64,000 bases of DNA, from NCBI GenBank assembly GCA_016718525.1, contig JADKDD010000001.1, positions 1,054,001 to 1,118,000 on the forward strand. The letters are read 5' to 3'. Below the pieces are notes generated by a model, which had not been told where the DNA came from, searched no databases, and worked only from the letters and a program-made list of their open reading frames with translations. Position numbers and translations under genes: made by a program. This document shows positions 28,593-37,906 of the stretch, piece by piece. Position 1 is the first letter of the stretch; each line of letters opens with the position of its first letter. Source of the DNA: Rhodocyclaceae bacterium (lineage in GTDB: Bacteria; Pseudomonadota; Gammaproteobacteria; Burkholderiales; Rhodocyclaceae).

Positions 28593-29852
28593 TTATACGT
28601 CGAGTAGCATGCGTGCCGGATCTTCCAGCGCATCTTTCATCGTGACCAATCCCAATACAGCCTCTCGACCATCAATGATTCGATGGTCGTAGGACATGGC
28701 CAAATAGTTCATCGGCCGAATCACAATCTGGCCGTTTTCCACGACTGCGCGGTCTTTGGTCGCATGCACGCCAAGAATAGCGGATTGCGGCGGGTTGATG
28801 ATTGGTGTCGACAGCATTGATCCGAATGTGCCGCCGTTGGAGATGGTGAAGGTGCCACCACTCAATTCTTCGAGCGTCAGTTTCCCTTCTTTGGCTTTCT
28901 GGCCAAACTCGGCGATTTTCTTTTCGATTTGCGCAAGACTCATTTGGTCTGCGTCGCGCAGAATCGGCACAACCAGCCCACGCGGGCTGCCAACGGCGAT
29001 GCCAATGTCGAAGTAACCGTGGTAAACAATATCGGTACCATCAACCGAGGCATTGATGACCGGGTATTTCTTCAGGGCGGTAACCGCTGCCTTGACAAAA
29101 AACGACATGAAGCCGAGTTTTACGCCATGCTCTTTTTCAAAGCGCTCTTGATATTTCTTGCGCATTTCCATGACCGGAGCCATGTTCACTTCGTTAAATG
29201 TAGTCAGGATCGCATTGGTTGATTGCGATTGGACCAGCCGCTCGGCGACGCGTGCGCGTAAGCGTGACATTGGTACCCGTTGTTCCGTCCGGTCGCCGAT
29301 AATCGCATCAGCGCTGATGACTGAAGGTTGCGGCAGCGCCGGTCTTGCAGCCACCGATGCGCCAGTTGGTGCTGACGACACGGCGTTGCTTGCCGCTGGC
29401 GCAGGCTTGGCGGTACCTGAAACATCTTCCTTGAGGATGCGACCACCCCGGCCACTTCCTTGAACATCAGCAGCATTGATGCCTTTTTCATCCATGATTT
29501 TCTTGGCCGACGGCATCGCCGTGGGACTGCCTGCCGTGGCTGTCGGGGCGCTTTGTGTGGCAGGCTTGGCAGGCGCCGGAGCCGCAACCGGGGTCGCAAC
29601 CGCGCTCGCCTTGGCTTCGGTGTCGATATGTGCAATGACCTCGCCCGATACCACCAATTCACCCGCATTTTTTAGAATCTTTACCACAACACCGGCCTCC
29701 GGTGCCGGGAGTTCCAACACCACTTTATCGGTTTCGATGTCGATGAGATTCTGATCGCGGATGACGGCATCGCCTTGCTTGACGTGCCATGCCGACATCG
29801 TGGCTTCAGCGACAGATTCGGATAATTGCGGAACTTTAACTTCGATCAGCAT
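28593..29852 (-). CDS. sucB: Dihydrolipoamide succinyltransferase (E2 of 2-oxoglutarate dehydrogenase)
   Basis: A 419-residue E2 with one lipoyl domain (lipoylated lysine K43 in ETDKV), an Ala/Pro-rich linker, an E3-binding domain (PSAKKIMDEKGI to GRILKEDV), a second linker and the catalytic core with SYDHRIIDGRE. It transfers the succinyl group from E1 to CoA. The second linker (about AVSSAPTGASVAARP) coincides with a copy of the dispersed repeat at 29360-29387, an apparent repeat-derived linker segment. It lies between sucA and lpd in one operon. Confidence 0.97.
   Translation of the reverse strand: MLIEVKVPQLSESVAEATMSAWHVKQGDAVIRDQNLIDIETDKVVLELPAPEAGVVVKILKNAGELVVSGEVIAHIDTEAKASAVATPVAAPAPAKPATQSAPTATAGSPTAMPSAKKIMDEKGINAADVQGSGRGGRILKEDVSGTAKPAPAASNAVSSAPTGASVAARPALPQPSVISADAIIGDRTEQRVPMSRLRARVAERLVQSQSTNAILTTFNEVNMAPVMEMRKKYQERFEKEHGVKLGFMSFFVKAAVTALKKYPVINASVDGTDIVYHGYFDIGIAVGSPRGLVVPILRDADQMSLAQIEKKIAEFGQKAKEGKLTLEELSGGTFTISNGGTFGSMLSTPIINPPQSAILGVHATKDRAVVENGQIVIRPMNYLAMSYDHRIIDGREAVLGLVTMKDALEDPARMLLDV
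29360..29387 (-). repeat. Dispersed repeat copy E, in the sucB linker
   Basis: On the minus strand it reads AACGCCGTGTCGT, then CAGCACCAACTGGCG. It matches intergenic copy C at all but a few central bases. It is read in the sense encoding NAVSSAPTGA, the opposite orientation to most other in-gene copies, so a shared protein motif cannot explain the similarity. Confidence 0.6.
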
Positions 29853-29883
29853 AGTTGTCTCTCTCTGGGTGGCCTAGGGGCCG

Positions 29884-32724
29884 TTAGTCTTGCAGCTTGC
29901 TAAAGGCGCCTTCGATCACGGCCTTTTGCTGCTCGTTATGTTTGCTGTAATAGCCGACCGCAGGAGATGCGGATGCGGGTCGACTGACCAGCAGCAATTC
30001 GCGCTTTTCGCCGGTCGCCCATACCAAGTGGTGGCGCGATGCCAACCAATACCACACTCCCTGGTTACGCGGTTCTTCCTGCACCCACACGAGCTCCTTG
30101 GCTTTAGGCCATTTCGCAAGCTCGGCTTGCATGGCGGTATCCGGAAACGGATATAGTTGCTCCAGGCGGAGGATGGCTGTGTTAGTGATTTTCTGTTCGC
30201 GCCGGTACGCCATCAACTCGTAGTAAATCTTTCCGGTACACAAAATCACGCGAGTGACTTTTTTCGGGTCAAGCTCGTCCTGTTCACCAATCACGGTATG
30301 GAACTTGCCCTTTGCCAATTCGTCCAACGACGAACTCGCGTCCTTATTCCGTAGCAGTGACTTGGGCGTAATGATGATCAGCGGTTTCCTGACTTTTCGC
30401 AGCATTTGCCGGCGCAGCAAATGGAAAATTTGCGCTGCGGAAGTCGGCACGCAGACCTGCCAGTTTTGCTCGGCAGACAAGTTCATGAACCGCTCGATTC
30501 GCGCCGACGAGTGCTCCGGCCCTTGGCCTTCATAGCCGTGCGGCAACATCAACGTAAGGCCCGACAGGCGCCCCCATTTAGCTTCGCCGGAACAAATGAA
30601 CTGGTCAATCACAACTTGCGCACCGTTGGCGAAATCACCGAATTGGCCTTCCCAGACCACCAATTCATTGGGTTCCGCCGTTGAATAGCCGTAGTCGAAC
30701 GCCATGACGGCCTCTTCCGACAGCACCGAGTCGATCACAATAAACGGTGCCTGCTTCGGGTCGATGTGCTGCAATGGCTGGTATGCGCCGTGATCCCATT
30801 TTTCACGGTTCTGGTCATGCAACACCGCATGACGATGAAAGAAGGTCCCGCGCCCGCAATCTTCGCCCGATACCCGGACACCAAAGCCTTGCATCACCAG
30901 CGTTGCATAGGCCATATTTTCGCCCATACCCCAATCAAGCGGAAGTTTGCCCTCGCCCATTAACTTGCGGTCATCAACAATTTTCTGGACGCGCGAATGC
31001 AGGGTGAAGTTCTCGGGCAGCGTCGTCAGCGCCTTGGCCAGTTTTTTCAAGTCGCCGATCGGCACCGCTGTCTTGCATTCGTCGGTATATTTCTGGTTGA
31101 CGAATGGCGACCAATCAGCGGCCAACTTGCTGCTTAAGTTTTCCAGTACCGGGTTGTACAGCAACTCGCCGCGATCCAGCGCTGCCCGGTAATCTTTGAT
31201 GACCTGATCCGGGTAGTCGGCGTCACAGACGTTTTGCGCCACCAGTTTGTCGGCATACAGCTTCCGTGTACCGGGATGCTGCGCAATTCGCTTGTACATC
31301 AGCGGTTGGGTCACCATCGGTTCGTCCTGCTCGTTGTGGCCGAGCTTGCGGAAACAAACTAAATCTATCACCACGTCCTTCTTGAATTCGTGGCGGTATT
31401 CCATCGCAATTTTGGTGACAAATGCGACAGCTTCCGGATCATCGCCATTCACGTGGAAAATCGGCGCCTCAATCATTTTGAAAATGTCGGTACAGTAAAG
31501 CGACGAACGGTAATCACGCAAATCAGATGTCGTGAAACCAATCTGATTATTGATCACGATATGTATCGTGCCGCCTGTTCCGTAACCTCTGGTCCCAGAG
31601 AAATTGAGCATTTCCTGGTTTACGCCTTGCCCGGAGACGGCAGCATCACCATGAATCAATACCGCCAGAACCTGCGCACCCGAATGGTCACCGCGCCGCC
31701 GTTGACGCGCATAAACCGAGCCCTCTACGACCGGATTGACGATTTCGAGGTGGGATGGATTGAAGGCAAGCGTGAGATGTACCGGGCCACCAGGGGTTGA
31801 TAGGTCTGACGAAAAACCCATGTGGTATTTAACATCTCCCGCAGCGAGATCCGTGGACTTCTTGCCCTCGAATTCATCGAAGAGCATCTGCGGTGCTTTT
31901 CCCAGCGTATTGACCAGCACATTCAGCCGTCCGCGATGGGCCATACCGACCGCAATTTCCTGAACACCGAGCGAGCCAGCAACTCTCACCAACTCATCAA
32001 GCGCAACAATAGTCGATTCACCGCCCTCCAAAGAGAAACGTTTTTGACCGACATACCTGGTGTGCAGATAACGTTCCAACGTTTCCGCGGCGGTGAGTCG
32101 CTCCAGAAAGCGCTTCTTTTCTTCGACGCTATATGACGGCGTTGCGCGCACAGGCTCAATCTTGGCTTGCAACCAACGCTTTTGTTGCACGTCGGCGATG
32201 TACATGTACTCGGACCCGATGGTGCCACAATAGGTTTGGCGCACCGCCTCGAGAATCTCACGCAGAGTTGCCTTTTCCGGTAACGCTGCAAACGACCCGG
32301 TAGGAAAGGCCTGCCCCAAATCCGCCTCGGTGAATCCATAGTGCGATGGCTCTAGCTCGGCGATAGCGGGCCGCTCAGTGCGCTTTAACGGATCTGTTTG
32401 TGCCCAGCGATTTCCCAGAAAACGGTAGGCATTCATCATTTGAAGCGCCTTGACCGTCTTCAAATCCGACTGCTCGGTGTTTCTCGCCTGTCCTTGCAAA
32501 GTACCATCCTTGGCACGCTGCGCGAACGAGGAAATGACAGTCGAGTGAGCAACGTCAGGTCCCGTATATGCTCCAGCACCAGGCAAGGTTGACAACTTGT
32601 CAAAATAGTCGCGCCAGGCCGGTTCGACCGCCGCCGGGTTCACCAGATACGCATCGTAAAGCTCTTCAATGTATGGCGTATTCGAACCAAACAGATATGA
32701 GTTCGAAAGCATTTCCTTCATCAT
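29884..32724 (-). CDS. sucA: 2-oxoglutarate dehydrogenase E1 component
   Basis: A 946-residue thiamine-diphosphate enzyme that decarboxylates 2-oxoglutarate and passes the succinyl group to SucB. The length and N-terminal E2-contact segment (NSYLFGSNTPYIEELYDAYL) are typical. The central domain carries GMAHRGRLNVL and the ThDP/Mg site around GYGTGGTIHIVINNQIG, followed by the pyrimidine-binding region. Two ATGs are adjacent at the start; the AGGTG site favours 32724. It heads the sucAB-lpd part of the block, 158 bp after gltA; I saw no convincing promoter in that gap. Confidence 0.98.
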   Translation of the reverse strand: MMKEMLSNSYLFGSNTPYIEELYDAYLVNPAAVEPAWRDYFDKLSTLPGAGAYTGPDVAHSTVISSFAQRAKDGTLQGQARNTEQSDLKTVKALQMMNAYRFLGNRWAQTDPLKRTERPAIAELEPSHYGFTEADLGQAFPTGSFAALPEKATLREILEAVRQTYCGTIGSEYMYIADVQQKRWLQAKIEPVRATPSYSVEEKKRFLERLTAAETLERYLHTRYVGQKRFSLEGGESTIVALDELVRVAGSLGVQEIAVGMAHRGRLNVLVNTLGKAPQMLFDEFEGKKSTDLAAGDVKYHMGFSSDLSTPGGPVHLTLAFNPSHLEIVNPVVEGSVYARQRRRGDHSGAQVLAVLIHGDAAVSGQGVNQEMLNFSGTRGYGTGGTIHIVINNQIGFTTSDLRDYRSSLYCTDIFKMIEAPIFHVNGDDPEAVAFVTKIAMEYRHEFKKDVVIDLVCFRKLGHNEQDEPMVTQPLMYKRIAQHPGTRKLYADKLVAQNVCDADYPDQVIKDYRAALDRGELLYNPVLENLSSKLAADWSPFVNQKYTDECKTAVPIGDLKKLAKALTTLPENFTLHSRVQKIVDDRKLMGEGKLPLDWGMGENMAYATLVMQGFGVRVSGEDCGRGTFFHRHAVLHDQNREKWDHGAYQPLQHIDPKQAPFIVIDSVLSEEAVMAFDYGYSTAEPNELVVWEGQFGDFANGAQVVIDQFICSGEAKWGRLSGLTLMLPHGYEGQGPEHSSARIERFMNLSAEQNWQVCVPTSAAQIFHLLRRQMLRKVRKPLIIITPKSLLRNKDASSSLDELAKGKFHTVIGEQDELDPKKVTRVILCTGKIYYELMAYRREQKITNTAILRLEQLYPFPDTAMQAELAKWPKAKELVWVQEEPRNQGVWYWLASRHHLVWATGEKRELLLVSRPASASPAVGYYSKHNEQQKAVIEGAFSKLQD

Positions 32725-32882
32725 GACATCACCTGATCCTGTACGTTAAAACGTGAAAATTGCCGAAGCCACGCAATGCTCACAACCACTCGCACATGCC
32801 TGTTTCTGCCGGTTAGTCCGGTTATGCCTTGCATGCCTTGTATGTCGCTTCGGGGGTGACAATACCGGGAACTGAAAAACGC

Positions 32883-34175
32883 TCAGCGTTGCGCCAGTGG
32901 GGTTACATCACGGCGTGCGGCGCCGATATATAACTGACGCGGACGGCCGATTTTGTATTCGGGATCGGTGATCATTTCCTCCCATTGCGTCATCCAGCCG
33001 ACGGTTCTTGCCAAGGCAAAAATACAGGTAAACATTGACGTTGGGATCCCCAGAGCCTTTTGCACGATACCGGAGTAAAAATCGACGTTCGGATAGAGTT
33101 TCTTGGACACAAAGTACTCGTCTTCCAAGGCAATCTTTTCCAACTCTTTGGCTAGCTTGAACAGGCGGTCGTTCTCCAACCCAAGTTCCGCAAGCACATC
33201 GCTACAAACTTTGCCCATCAGTGTCGCGCGCGGATCAAAGTTCTTGTACACACGATGTCCAAAACCCATCAACTTGAAACTGTCACTCTTGTCTTTTGCC
33301 CGTTTGATGTACTCACCGACACGGGACACATCGCCGATTTCTTCCAGCATTTCCAAACACGCTTCGTTCGCGCCGCCATGTGCCGGACCCCACAAGCAGG
33401 CAATACCGGCAGAAATACAGGCAAACGGATTGGCACCGGATGAACCCGCCAATCGAACCGTCGAGGTTGACGCATTCTGCTCATGGTCGGCATGCAGGGT
33501 GAAGATTGTGTCGAGCGCCTGAACCAAAACCGGATTCGGCTCATAGCGTTCCGCGGGATTGCCAAACATCATGTGCATGAAGTTCGCCGTGTAGTCCAGA
33601 TCATTGCGTGGATACATGAACGGCTGACCAATGTTGTATTTGTAGGTCATTGCCACGATCGTTGGCAGTTTGGCGACAAGTCGATTGAATGAAATCGAAC
33701 GATGCTCTGCATTCGAAAAATCCGTCACATCATGGTAAAAGGCCGAAAGGGCGCCGACAACACCGACCATCACCGCCATCGGATGTGCATCGCGACGAAA
33801 ACCTTGGTAGAACTTCACCAACTGCTCGTGCACCATGGTGTGGTTCTTGATGGTGCTTTCAAATTTGGTCTTCTGGCTGGTATTTGGCAACTCACCGTTC
33901 TTGAGCAGATAGGCGACTTCAAGAAAATTGCAGTTCTCGGCGAGTTGCTCAATCGGATAGCCGCGATACAACAATTCGCCCTTGTCGCCATCAATGAACG
34001 TCACCTTGGACTGACAACTGGCCGTCGATAAGAAGCCCGAGTCATAAGTAAACAAGCCGGTCTTCGCACCGAGTGTGCGGATGTCGATGACATCATTACC
34101 ATGGACCCCTGTCATGATGGGGAACTCGACGGTCTTGCCATCAATCGTAAGTGTTGCTACCCGATTCGTACTCAT
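32883..34175 (-). CDS. gltA: Citrate synthase (type II, Gram-negative)
   Basis: A 430-residue enzyme condensing oxaloacetate and acetyl-CoA. Catalytic motifs are present: HADHEQNASTSTVR, GPAHGGANEACL and GFGHRVYKNFDPRA. The N-terminal beta domain (LTIDGKTVEFPI) marks the hexameric NADH-sensitive Gram-negative type. A GAAGGAG site sits seven bases before the ATG. It lies between sdhE and sucA in the TCA block. Confidence 0.98.
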   Translation of the reverse strand: MSTNRVATLTIDGKTVEFPIMTGVHGNDVIDIRTLGAKTGLFTYDSGFLSTASCQSKVTFIDGDKGELLYRGYPIEQLAENCNFLEVAYLLKNGELPNTSQKTKFESTIKNHTMVHEQLVKFYQGFRRDAHPMAVMVGVVGALSAFYHDVTDFSNAEHRSISFNRLVAKLPTIVAMTYKYNIGQPFMYPRNDLDYTANFMHMMFGNPAERYEPNPVLVQALDTIFTLHADHEQNASTSTVRLAGSSGANPFACISAGIACLWGPAHGGANEACLEMLEEIGDVSRVGEYIKRAKDKSDSFKLMGFGHRVYKNFDPRATLMGKVCSDVLAELGLENDRLFKLAKELEKIALEDEYFVSKKLYPNVDFYSGIVQKALGIPTSMFTCIFALARTVGWMTQWEEMITDPEYKIGRPRQLYIGAARRDVTPLAQR

Positions 34176-34250
34176 TGCCAGACTCCTTCGCTAAGGTTCA
34201 GATAATTTCTTGCGCTACGCGTAGCATTCATAATGAAAACGCCAACAAAT

Positions 34251-34499
34251 TCAAATTTTTTGCAACCGCTTGATCATCGCAGCGAATTCAACATCATCAG
34301 TTGTTCGCTTATTGCTTACCAGCGCCCAAAGATCATGGTCTTCCAACTCCAGCAACCGGGTCAAGACAGCTTCAGATGATTCATCAACGGCATCCTGTTC
34401 GCGAGCCCAAAACCGTTGAAAAACCAAATCCAATTCCAGTAACGCCCGCCGACAGTGCCACTTAAGTTTGCCAATCCGTGCATTACGTTCCGTATCCAT
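34251..34499 (-). CDS. sdhE: Succinate dehydrogenase assembly factor (SdhE/SDHAF2 family)
   Basis: An 82-residue five-helix protein that promotes covalent flavinylation of SdhA. The conserved RGxxE region reads KWHCRRALLELD, so the usual glycine is alanine here. That glycine is important in E. coli SdhE, which makes the substitution worth noting. It sits three bases downstream of sdhB, the standard context. Confidence 0.93.
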   Translation of the reverse strand: MDTERNARIGKLKWHCRRALLELDLVFQRFWAREQDAVDESSEAVLTRLLELEDHDLWALVSNKRTTDDVEFAAMIKRLQKI

Positions 34500-34502
34500 T
34501 CT

Positions 34503-35225
34503 TCAGATCGCCCGTTGCAACATCAGTTCCTTAATTTTTCCGATAGCCTTCGTCGGGTTCAAGTTTTTCGGACAGACGTCCACGCAGTTCATAATGGAAT
34601 GGCAACGGAACAGGCGGTAAGGATCTTCCAGATTGTCCAGTCGCTCGGATGTTGCTTGATCGCGCGTGTCGGCAATAAAGCGGTATGCCGCCAACAAACC
34701 TGCCGGGCCAACGAATTTGTCGGGATTCCACCAAAACGACGGGCACGCGGTAGAGCAGCAGGCGCACAAAATGCACTCATACAGGCCATTCAACTCTTCC
34801 CGCTCCGCCGGCGACTGCAGGCGCTCGCGCTCCGGCAAAGGATCGTTATTGACAAGGTAAGGCTTGATTGAGTGGTACTGCTTGAAGAATTGCGTCATGT
34901 CCACAACCAGATCCCGAATCACCGGCAAGCCTGGCAAAGGCCGCAAAACGATCGGTTTGCCGGGCGGAAATGAGCTCATATCGGTCAGGCAGGCCAATCC
35001 ATTTTTGCCGTTGATGTTCATCGCATCCGACCCGCACACCCCTTCGCGACAGGAGCGTCTAAACGACAGTGAATCGTCCTTTACCTTCAGACGCACCATG
35101 GCGTCCAAAAGCTTCCTGTCGGTGACTTCAATTTCTACCGAAATGTCCTGCATATAAGGTTTGGCATCCCGGTCCGGGTCATACCGGTAAATTTTGAACT
35201 GAACAGTGCGGTTTGCGGTCGTCAT
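34503..35225 (-). CDS. sdhB: Succinate dehydrogenase iron-sulfur subunit
   Basis: A 240-residue subunit carrying three Fe-S clusters. The [2Fe-2S] ligands are in CREGVCGSDAMNINGKNGLAC. The [4Fe-4S] and [3Fe-4S] ligands are in CILCACCSTACP and CHSIMNCVDVCPKNLNP. It passes electrons from SdhA to the quinone site formed with SdhC and SdhD. The length is typical. It follows sdhA by 40 bases and precedes sdhE. Confidence 0.98.
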   Translation of the reverse strand: MTTANRTVQFKIYRYDPDRDAKPYMQDISVEIEVTDRKLLDAMVRLKVKDDSLSFRRSCREGVCGSDAMNINGKNGLACLTDMSSFPPGKPIVLRPLPGLPVIRDLVVDMTQFFKQYHSIKPYLVNNDPLPERERLQSPAEREELNGLYECILCACCSTACPSFWWNPDKFVGPAGLLAAYRFIADTRDQATSERLDNLEDPYRLFRCHSIMNCVDVCPKNLNPTKAIGKIKELMLQRAI

Positions 35226-35265
35226 CCTCGTTCCTCTATTGCATTTAGCAATCTGTCACTATCTA

Positions 35266-37053
35266 TCAATATGCACGCGTCTTGAGCTCAATTGAGTCGA
35301 CGGTCATCGGTTTCATCTGAACCGGCTTGTAGTCGAGCCGGTTGTTTTCGCGATACCAAAGCGTGTGCTTGTGCCAATTCTTGTCATCACGCCCGTTGGG
35401 ATGTTCTGTTGTGTTAGGTGCATCGTCTCGCACATGCGCACCCCGCGACTCGGTACGCGCGTTGGCAGAAACAATGGTTGCCTTGGCGACTTCAATCAAA
35501 TTATCCAGTTCAAGCGCTTCAATGCGTGCTGTATTGAAGACCATTGACTTGTCGTTGATTTGAGTACGCCCGACATCCTGTTCAATAGCCAAAATTTTCT
35601 CAACGCCTTCTTTCAGCATGTCCTTAAATCGAAACACGCCAGCATGTTTTTGCATCGTCCTCTGCATCGCCAAACGAGTTTCGTGTACGTCAGCCCCGTC
35701 CTTTTGCGTATTCAACCGATCAAGGCGCGCCAAGGTCCTTTCGATGGCTTCAGCCGGCAAGGGTTTATGCGTGCGAGCACCAGCCTTGAGTTCATTCACC
35801 GCAGTTTCGCCAGCGGACTTGCCAAACACAAGGAGATCCAAAAGAGAGTTGGTTCCGAGACGATTGGCACCGTGAACCGATGCGCACGCACACTCACCCG
35901 CGGCAAAAAATCCAGGCACCGGTGTGCTGTGGTTGTCCCCTTGTGGCACCACCACCTGCCCCAAATAATTCGTTGGAATTCCACCCATTTGATAATGGCA
36001 TGTTGGAACCACGGGAATCGGTTCCTTCAAGCAGTCGACGCCGGCAAACTGAACTGCAATTTCATGAATCCCGGGGAGACGTTTCATAATCGTTTCAGGA
36101 TCAAGGTGCGTGATATCCAGCAGCACAAAATCCTTGTTCGGACCACAGCCACGACCCTCATTGATTTCGGTCACCATTGCCCGTGAGACGATATCTCGTG
36201 AGGCCAAATCCTTGGCGTTCGGTGCATAACGCTCCATAAAGCGTTCACCCAGAGAATTGCGCAGGATGCCACCTTCACCGCGCACGCCTTCAGTGATCAA
36301 TACACCGGCGCCGGCAACGCCGGTTGGATGGAACTGCCAGAACTCCATATCCTCCAACGGAATTCCTGCTCGCGCCGCCATTCCGACGCCATCACCGGTA
36401 TTGATAAACGCATTGGTCGAAGAGTAGTAAATCCGTCCTGCACCACCGGTTGCAAAAATCGTCGCCTTGGCGTGAAAGGCAACCACCTCACCGGTTTCCA
36501 TATCCATGGCAGTCACGCCGAGCACCTCCCCCTCGGCATCGCGGATCAAATCCAGCGCTTGCCACTCGACAAAAAACTGCGTGTTGACTTTGACGTTGCG
36601 TTGATACATTGCATGCAACATGGCGTGGCCGGTTCGATCAGCCGCCGCGCAGGAACGACGTACCGGTTTTTCACCAAAGTTGGACATATGGCCGCCGAAC
36701 GGGCGCTGATAAATCCGTCCGTTATCGAGGCGGTCAAACGGCATCCCATAGTGCTCAAGTTCGATCACGCATTCGTTGGCATTGCGCACCATGAACTCAA
36801 TGGCATCCTGATCACCGAGCCAATCCGAACCCTTGACCGTGTCGTACATATGCCAGTGCCAATGATCCTCATCGGAATTACCGAGGCTTGCAGCGACCCC
36901 GCCTTGCGCGGCCACCGTATGTGAACGCGTTGGAAATACCTTGGTCAACACGGCAGTTTTCATGCCGGCTTCGGAGAGTTGAATCGCGGCGCGCAGTCCG
37001 GCGCCACCCGCACCGACAATGACTGCATCAAATTTTCGAACCGTATATTTCAC
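35266..37053 (-). CDS. sdhA: Succinate dehydrogenase flavoprotein subunit
   Basis: I start at GTG 37053 (VKYTVRKFDAVIVGAGGAGL), which has a GGAGG site inside the end of sdhD and begins two bases after the sdhD stop. The longer frame to 37188 lies inside sdhD. The 595-residue product has the FAD Rossmann motif GAGGAG, the RSHTVAAQGG segment with the histidine that binds FAD covalently, and the late HGANRLGTNSLLD motif. It oxidises succinate to fumarate at the cytoplasmic face of complex II. Confidence 0.97.
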   Translation of the reverse strand: MKYTVRKFDAVIVGAGGAGLRAAIQLSEAGMKTAVLTKVFPTRSHTVAAQGGVAASLGNSDEDHWHWHMYDTVKGSDWLGDQDAIEFMVRNANECVIELEHYGMPFDRLDNGRIYQRPFGGHMSNFGEKPVRRSCAAADRTGHAMLHAMYQRNVKVNTQFFVEWQALDLIRDAEGEVLGVTAMDMETGEVVAFHAKATIFATGGAGRIYYSSTNAFINTGDGVGMAARAGIPLEDMEFWQFHPTGVAGAGVLITEGVRGEGGILRNSLGERFMERYAPNAKDLASRDIVSRAMVTEINEGRGCGPNKDFVLLDITHLDPETIMKRLPGIHEIAVQFAGVDCLKEPIPVVPTCHYQMGGIPTNYLGQVVVPQGDNHSTPVPGFFAAGECACASVHGANRLGTNSLLDLLVFGKSAGETAVNELKAGARTHKPLPAEAIERTLARLDRLNTQKDGADVHETRLAMQRTMQKHAGVFRFKDMLKEGVEKILAIEQDVGRTQINDKSMVFNTARIEALELDNLIEVAKATIVSANARTESRGAHVRDDAPNTTEHPNGRDDKNWHKHTLWYRENNRLDYKPVQMKPMTVDSIELKTRAY

Positions 37054-37055
37054 GC

Positions 37056-37400
37056 TCACAGCCTCCAAAGGATTTGAACAGTCCAACCGGCATAGCCAAT
37101 CAACGCCAATGCGGTTAAGACATGCAATGTCAGGCGCAGGCCTGGCGGCTTGACATAGTCCATCCAGATGTCCCGGACGCCAATCCACGCGTGATAAAAC
37201 AGGCTGACAGCGAAAAGAAAACTAACAATCTGCACTAACCGGTGGGCCATAAAGCCGCGCCAAGCGTCGGCTGACGATACCGCACCGCCGGCTATGGCGG
37301 CGATCATGAAGATAGTGAAAACTGCCATGACCACGGCGGTGACCCGCTGTGCGAGCCAATCTTTCAGTCCGTAATGAGCGCCCACGACGATGCGTTTCAT
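37056..37400 (-). CDS. sdhD: Succinate dehydrogenase membrane anchor subunit D
   Basis: A 114-residue protein with three predicted transmembrane helices (around VTAVVMAVFTIFMIAA, IVSFLFAVSLFYHAWIG and LHVLTALALIGYAG). The HAWIGVRDIWMDY segment is the SdhD haem/quinone-site signature. The gene is packed between sdhC (one-base gap) and sdhA (two-base gap). Confidence 0.96.
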   Translation of the reverse strand: MKRIVVGAHYGLKDWLAQRVTAVVMAVFTIFMIAAIAGGAVSSADAWRGFMAHRLVQIVSFLFAVSLFYHAWIGVRDIWMDYVKPPGLRLTLHVLTALALIGYAGWTVQILWRL

Positions 37401-37401
37401 G

Positions 37402-37797
37402 TCACATCACTCCCAAAAATTTTAGTGCGACAAGCAAGGTCAGCGAAAGACTCACAGCAAACACAATCATCGCAGATTTCCGGGAGCCGGACTTTTCAAT
37501 GCCTATGTGCAAATCCAGAAGCAGATACCTGATCCCTGCGCAAAAATGATGCAAGTAGGCCCAGCACAAGCCGAACAACAGGAACTGGACGAAGAAATTT
37601 CCCTTGATCGATTGAAAAGTCGCTACGGCTGCGGGTTGCGGGTCCAGCGACACTTGTAGCGTGTAAATTAGCAGTGGCAGCAGCAAAAAGAGCCCTGCGC
37701 CGCTGACTCTGTGCAGGATTGACACAATGCCGGCCACCGGAAGGCGAATCTGATACAACGTCAGAAATTTTGGCCGTGGTTTTGTCATTTCAGTCAT
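37402..37797 (-). CDS. sdhC: Succinate dehydrogenase cytochrome b556 subunit
   Basis: I start at ATG 37797 (MTEMTKPRPKFLTL), with a GGAG about ten bases upstream; 37827 and 37788 are alternatives. The 131-residue product has three membrane helices. The SILHRVSGAGLF motif near the quinone site and YLHHFCAGIRYLLLD, with a haem-ligand histidine, are visible. It is the first sdh gene and follows the GntR regulator after about 109 bp. Confidence 0.95.
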   Translation of the reverse strand: MTEMTKPRPKFLTLYQIRLPVAGIVSILHRVSGAGLFLLLPLLIYTLQVSLDPQPAAVATFQSIKGNFFVQFLLFGLCWAYLHHFCAGIRYLLLDLHIGIEKSGSRKSAMIVFAVSLSLTLLVALKFLGVM

Positions 37798-37906
37798 GAA
37801 TTTGTATCTCCGATGACAATCATTCAAGCGTCTCGTTACTATAAGTTATCCGGCATGCATAAGGCGCTGCAGGTTCTAAAAAAACACCGCCGAATAATCT
37901 CGGCAC

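Noticed and set aside
32725..32882. Small RNA or riboswitch in the gltA-sucA gap
   Set aside because: Only weak, scattered dyads; no structure or known motif could be supported.
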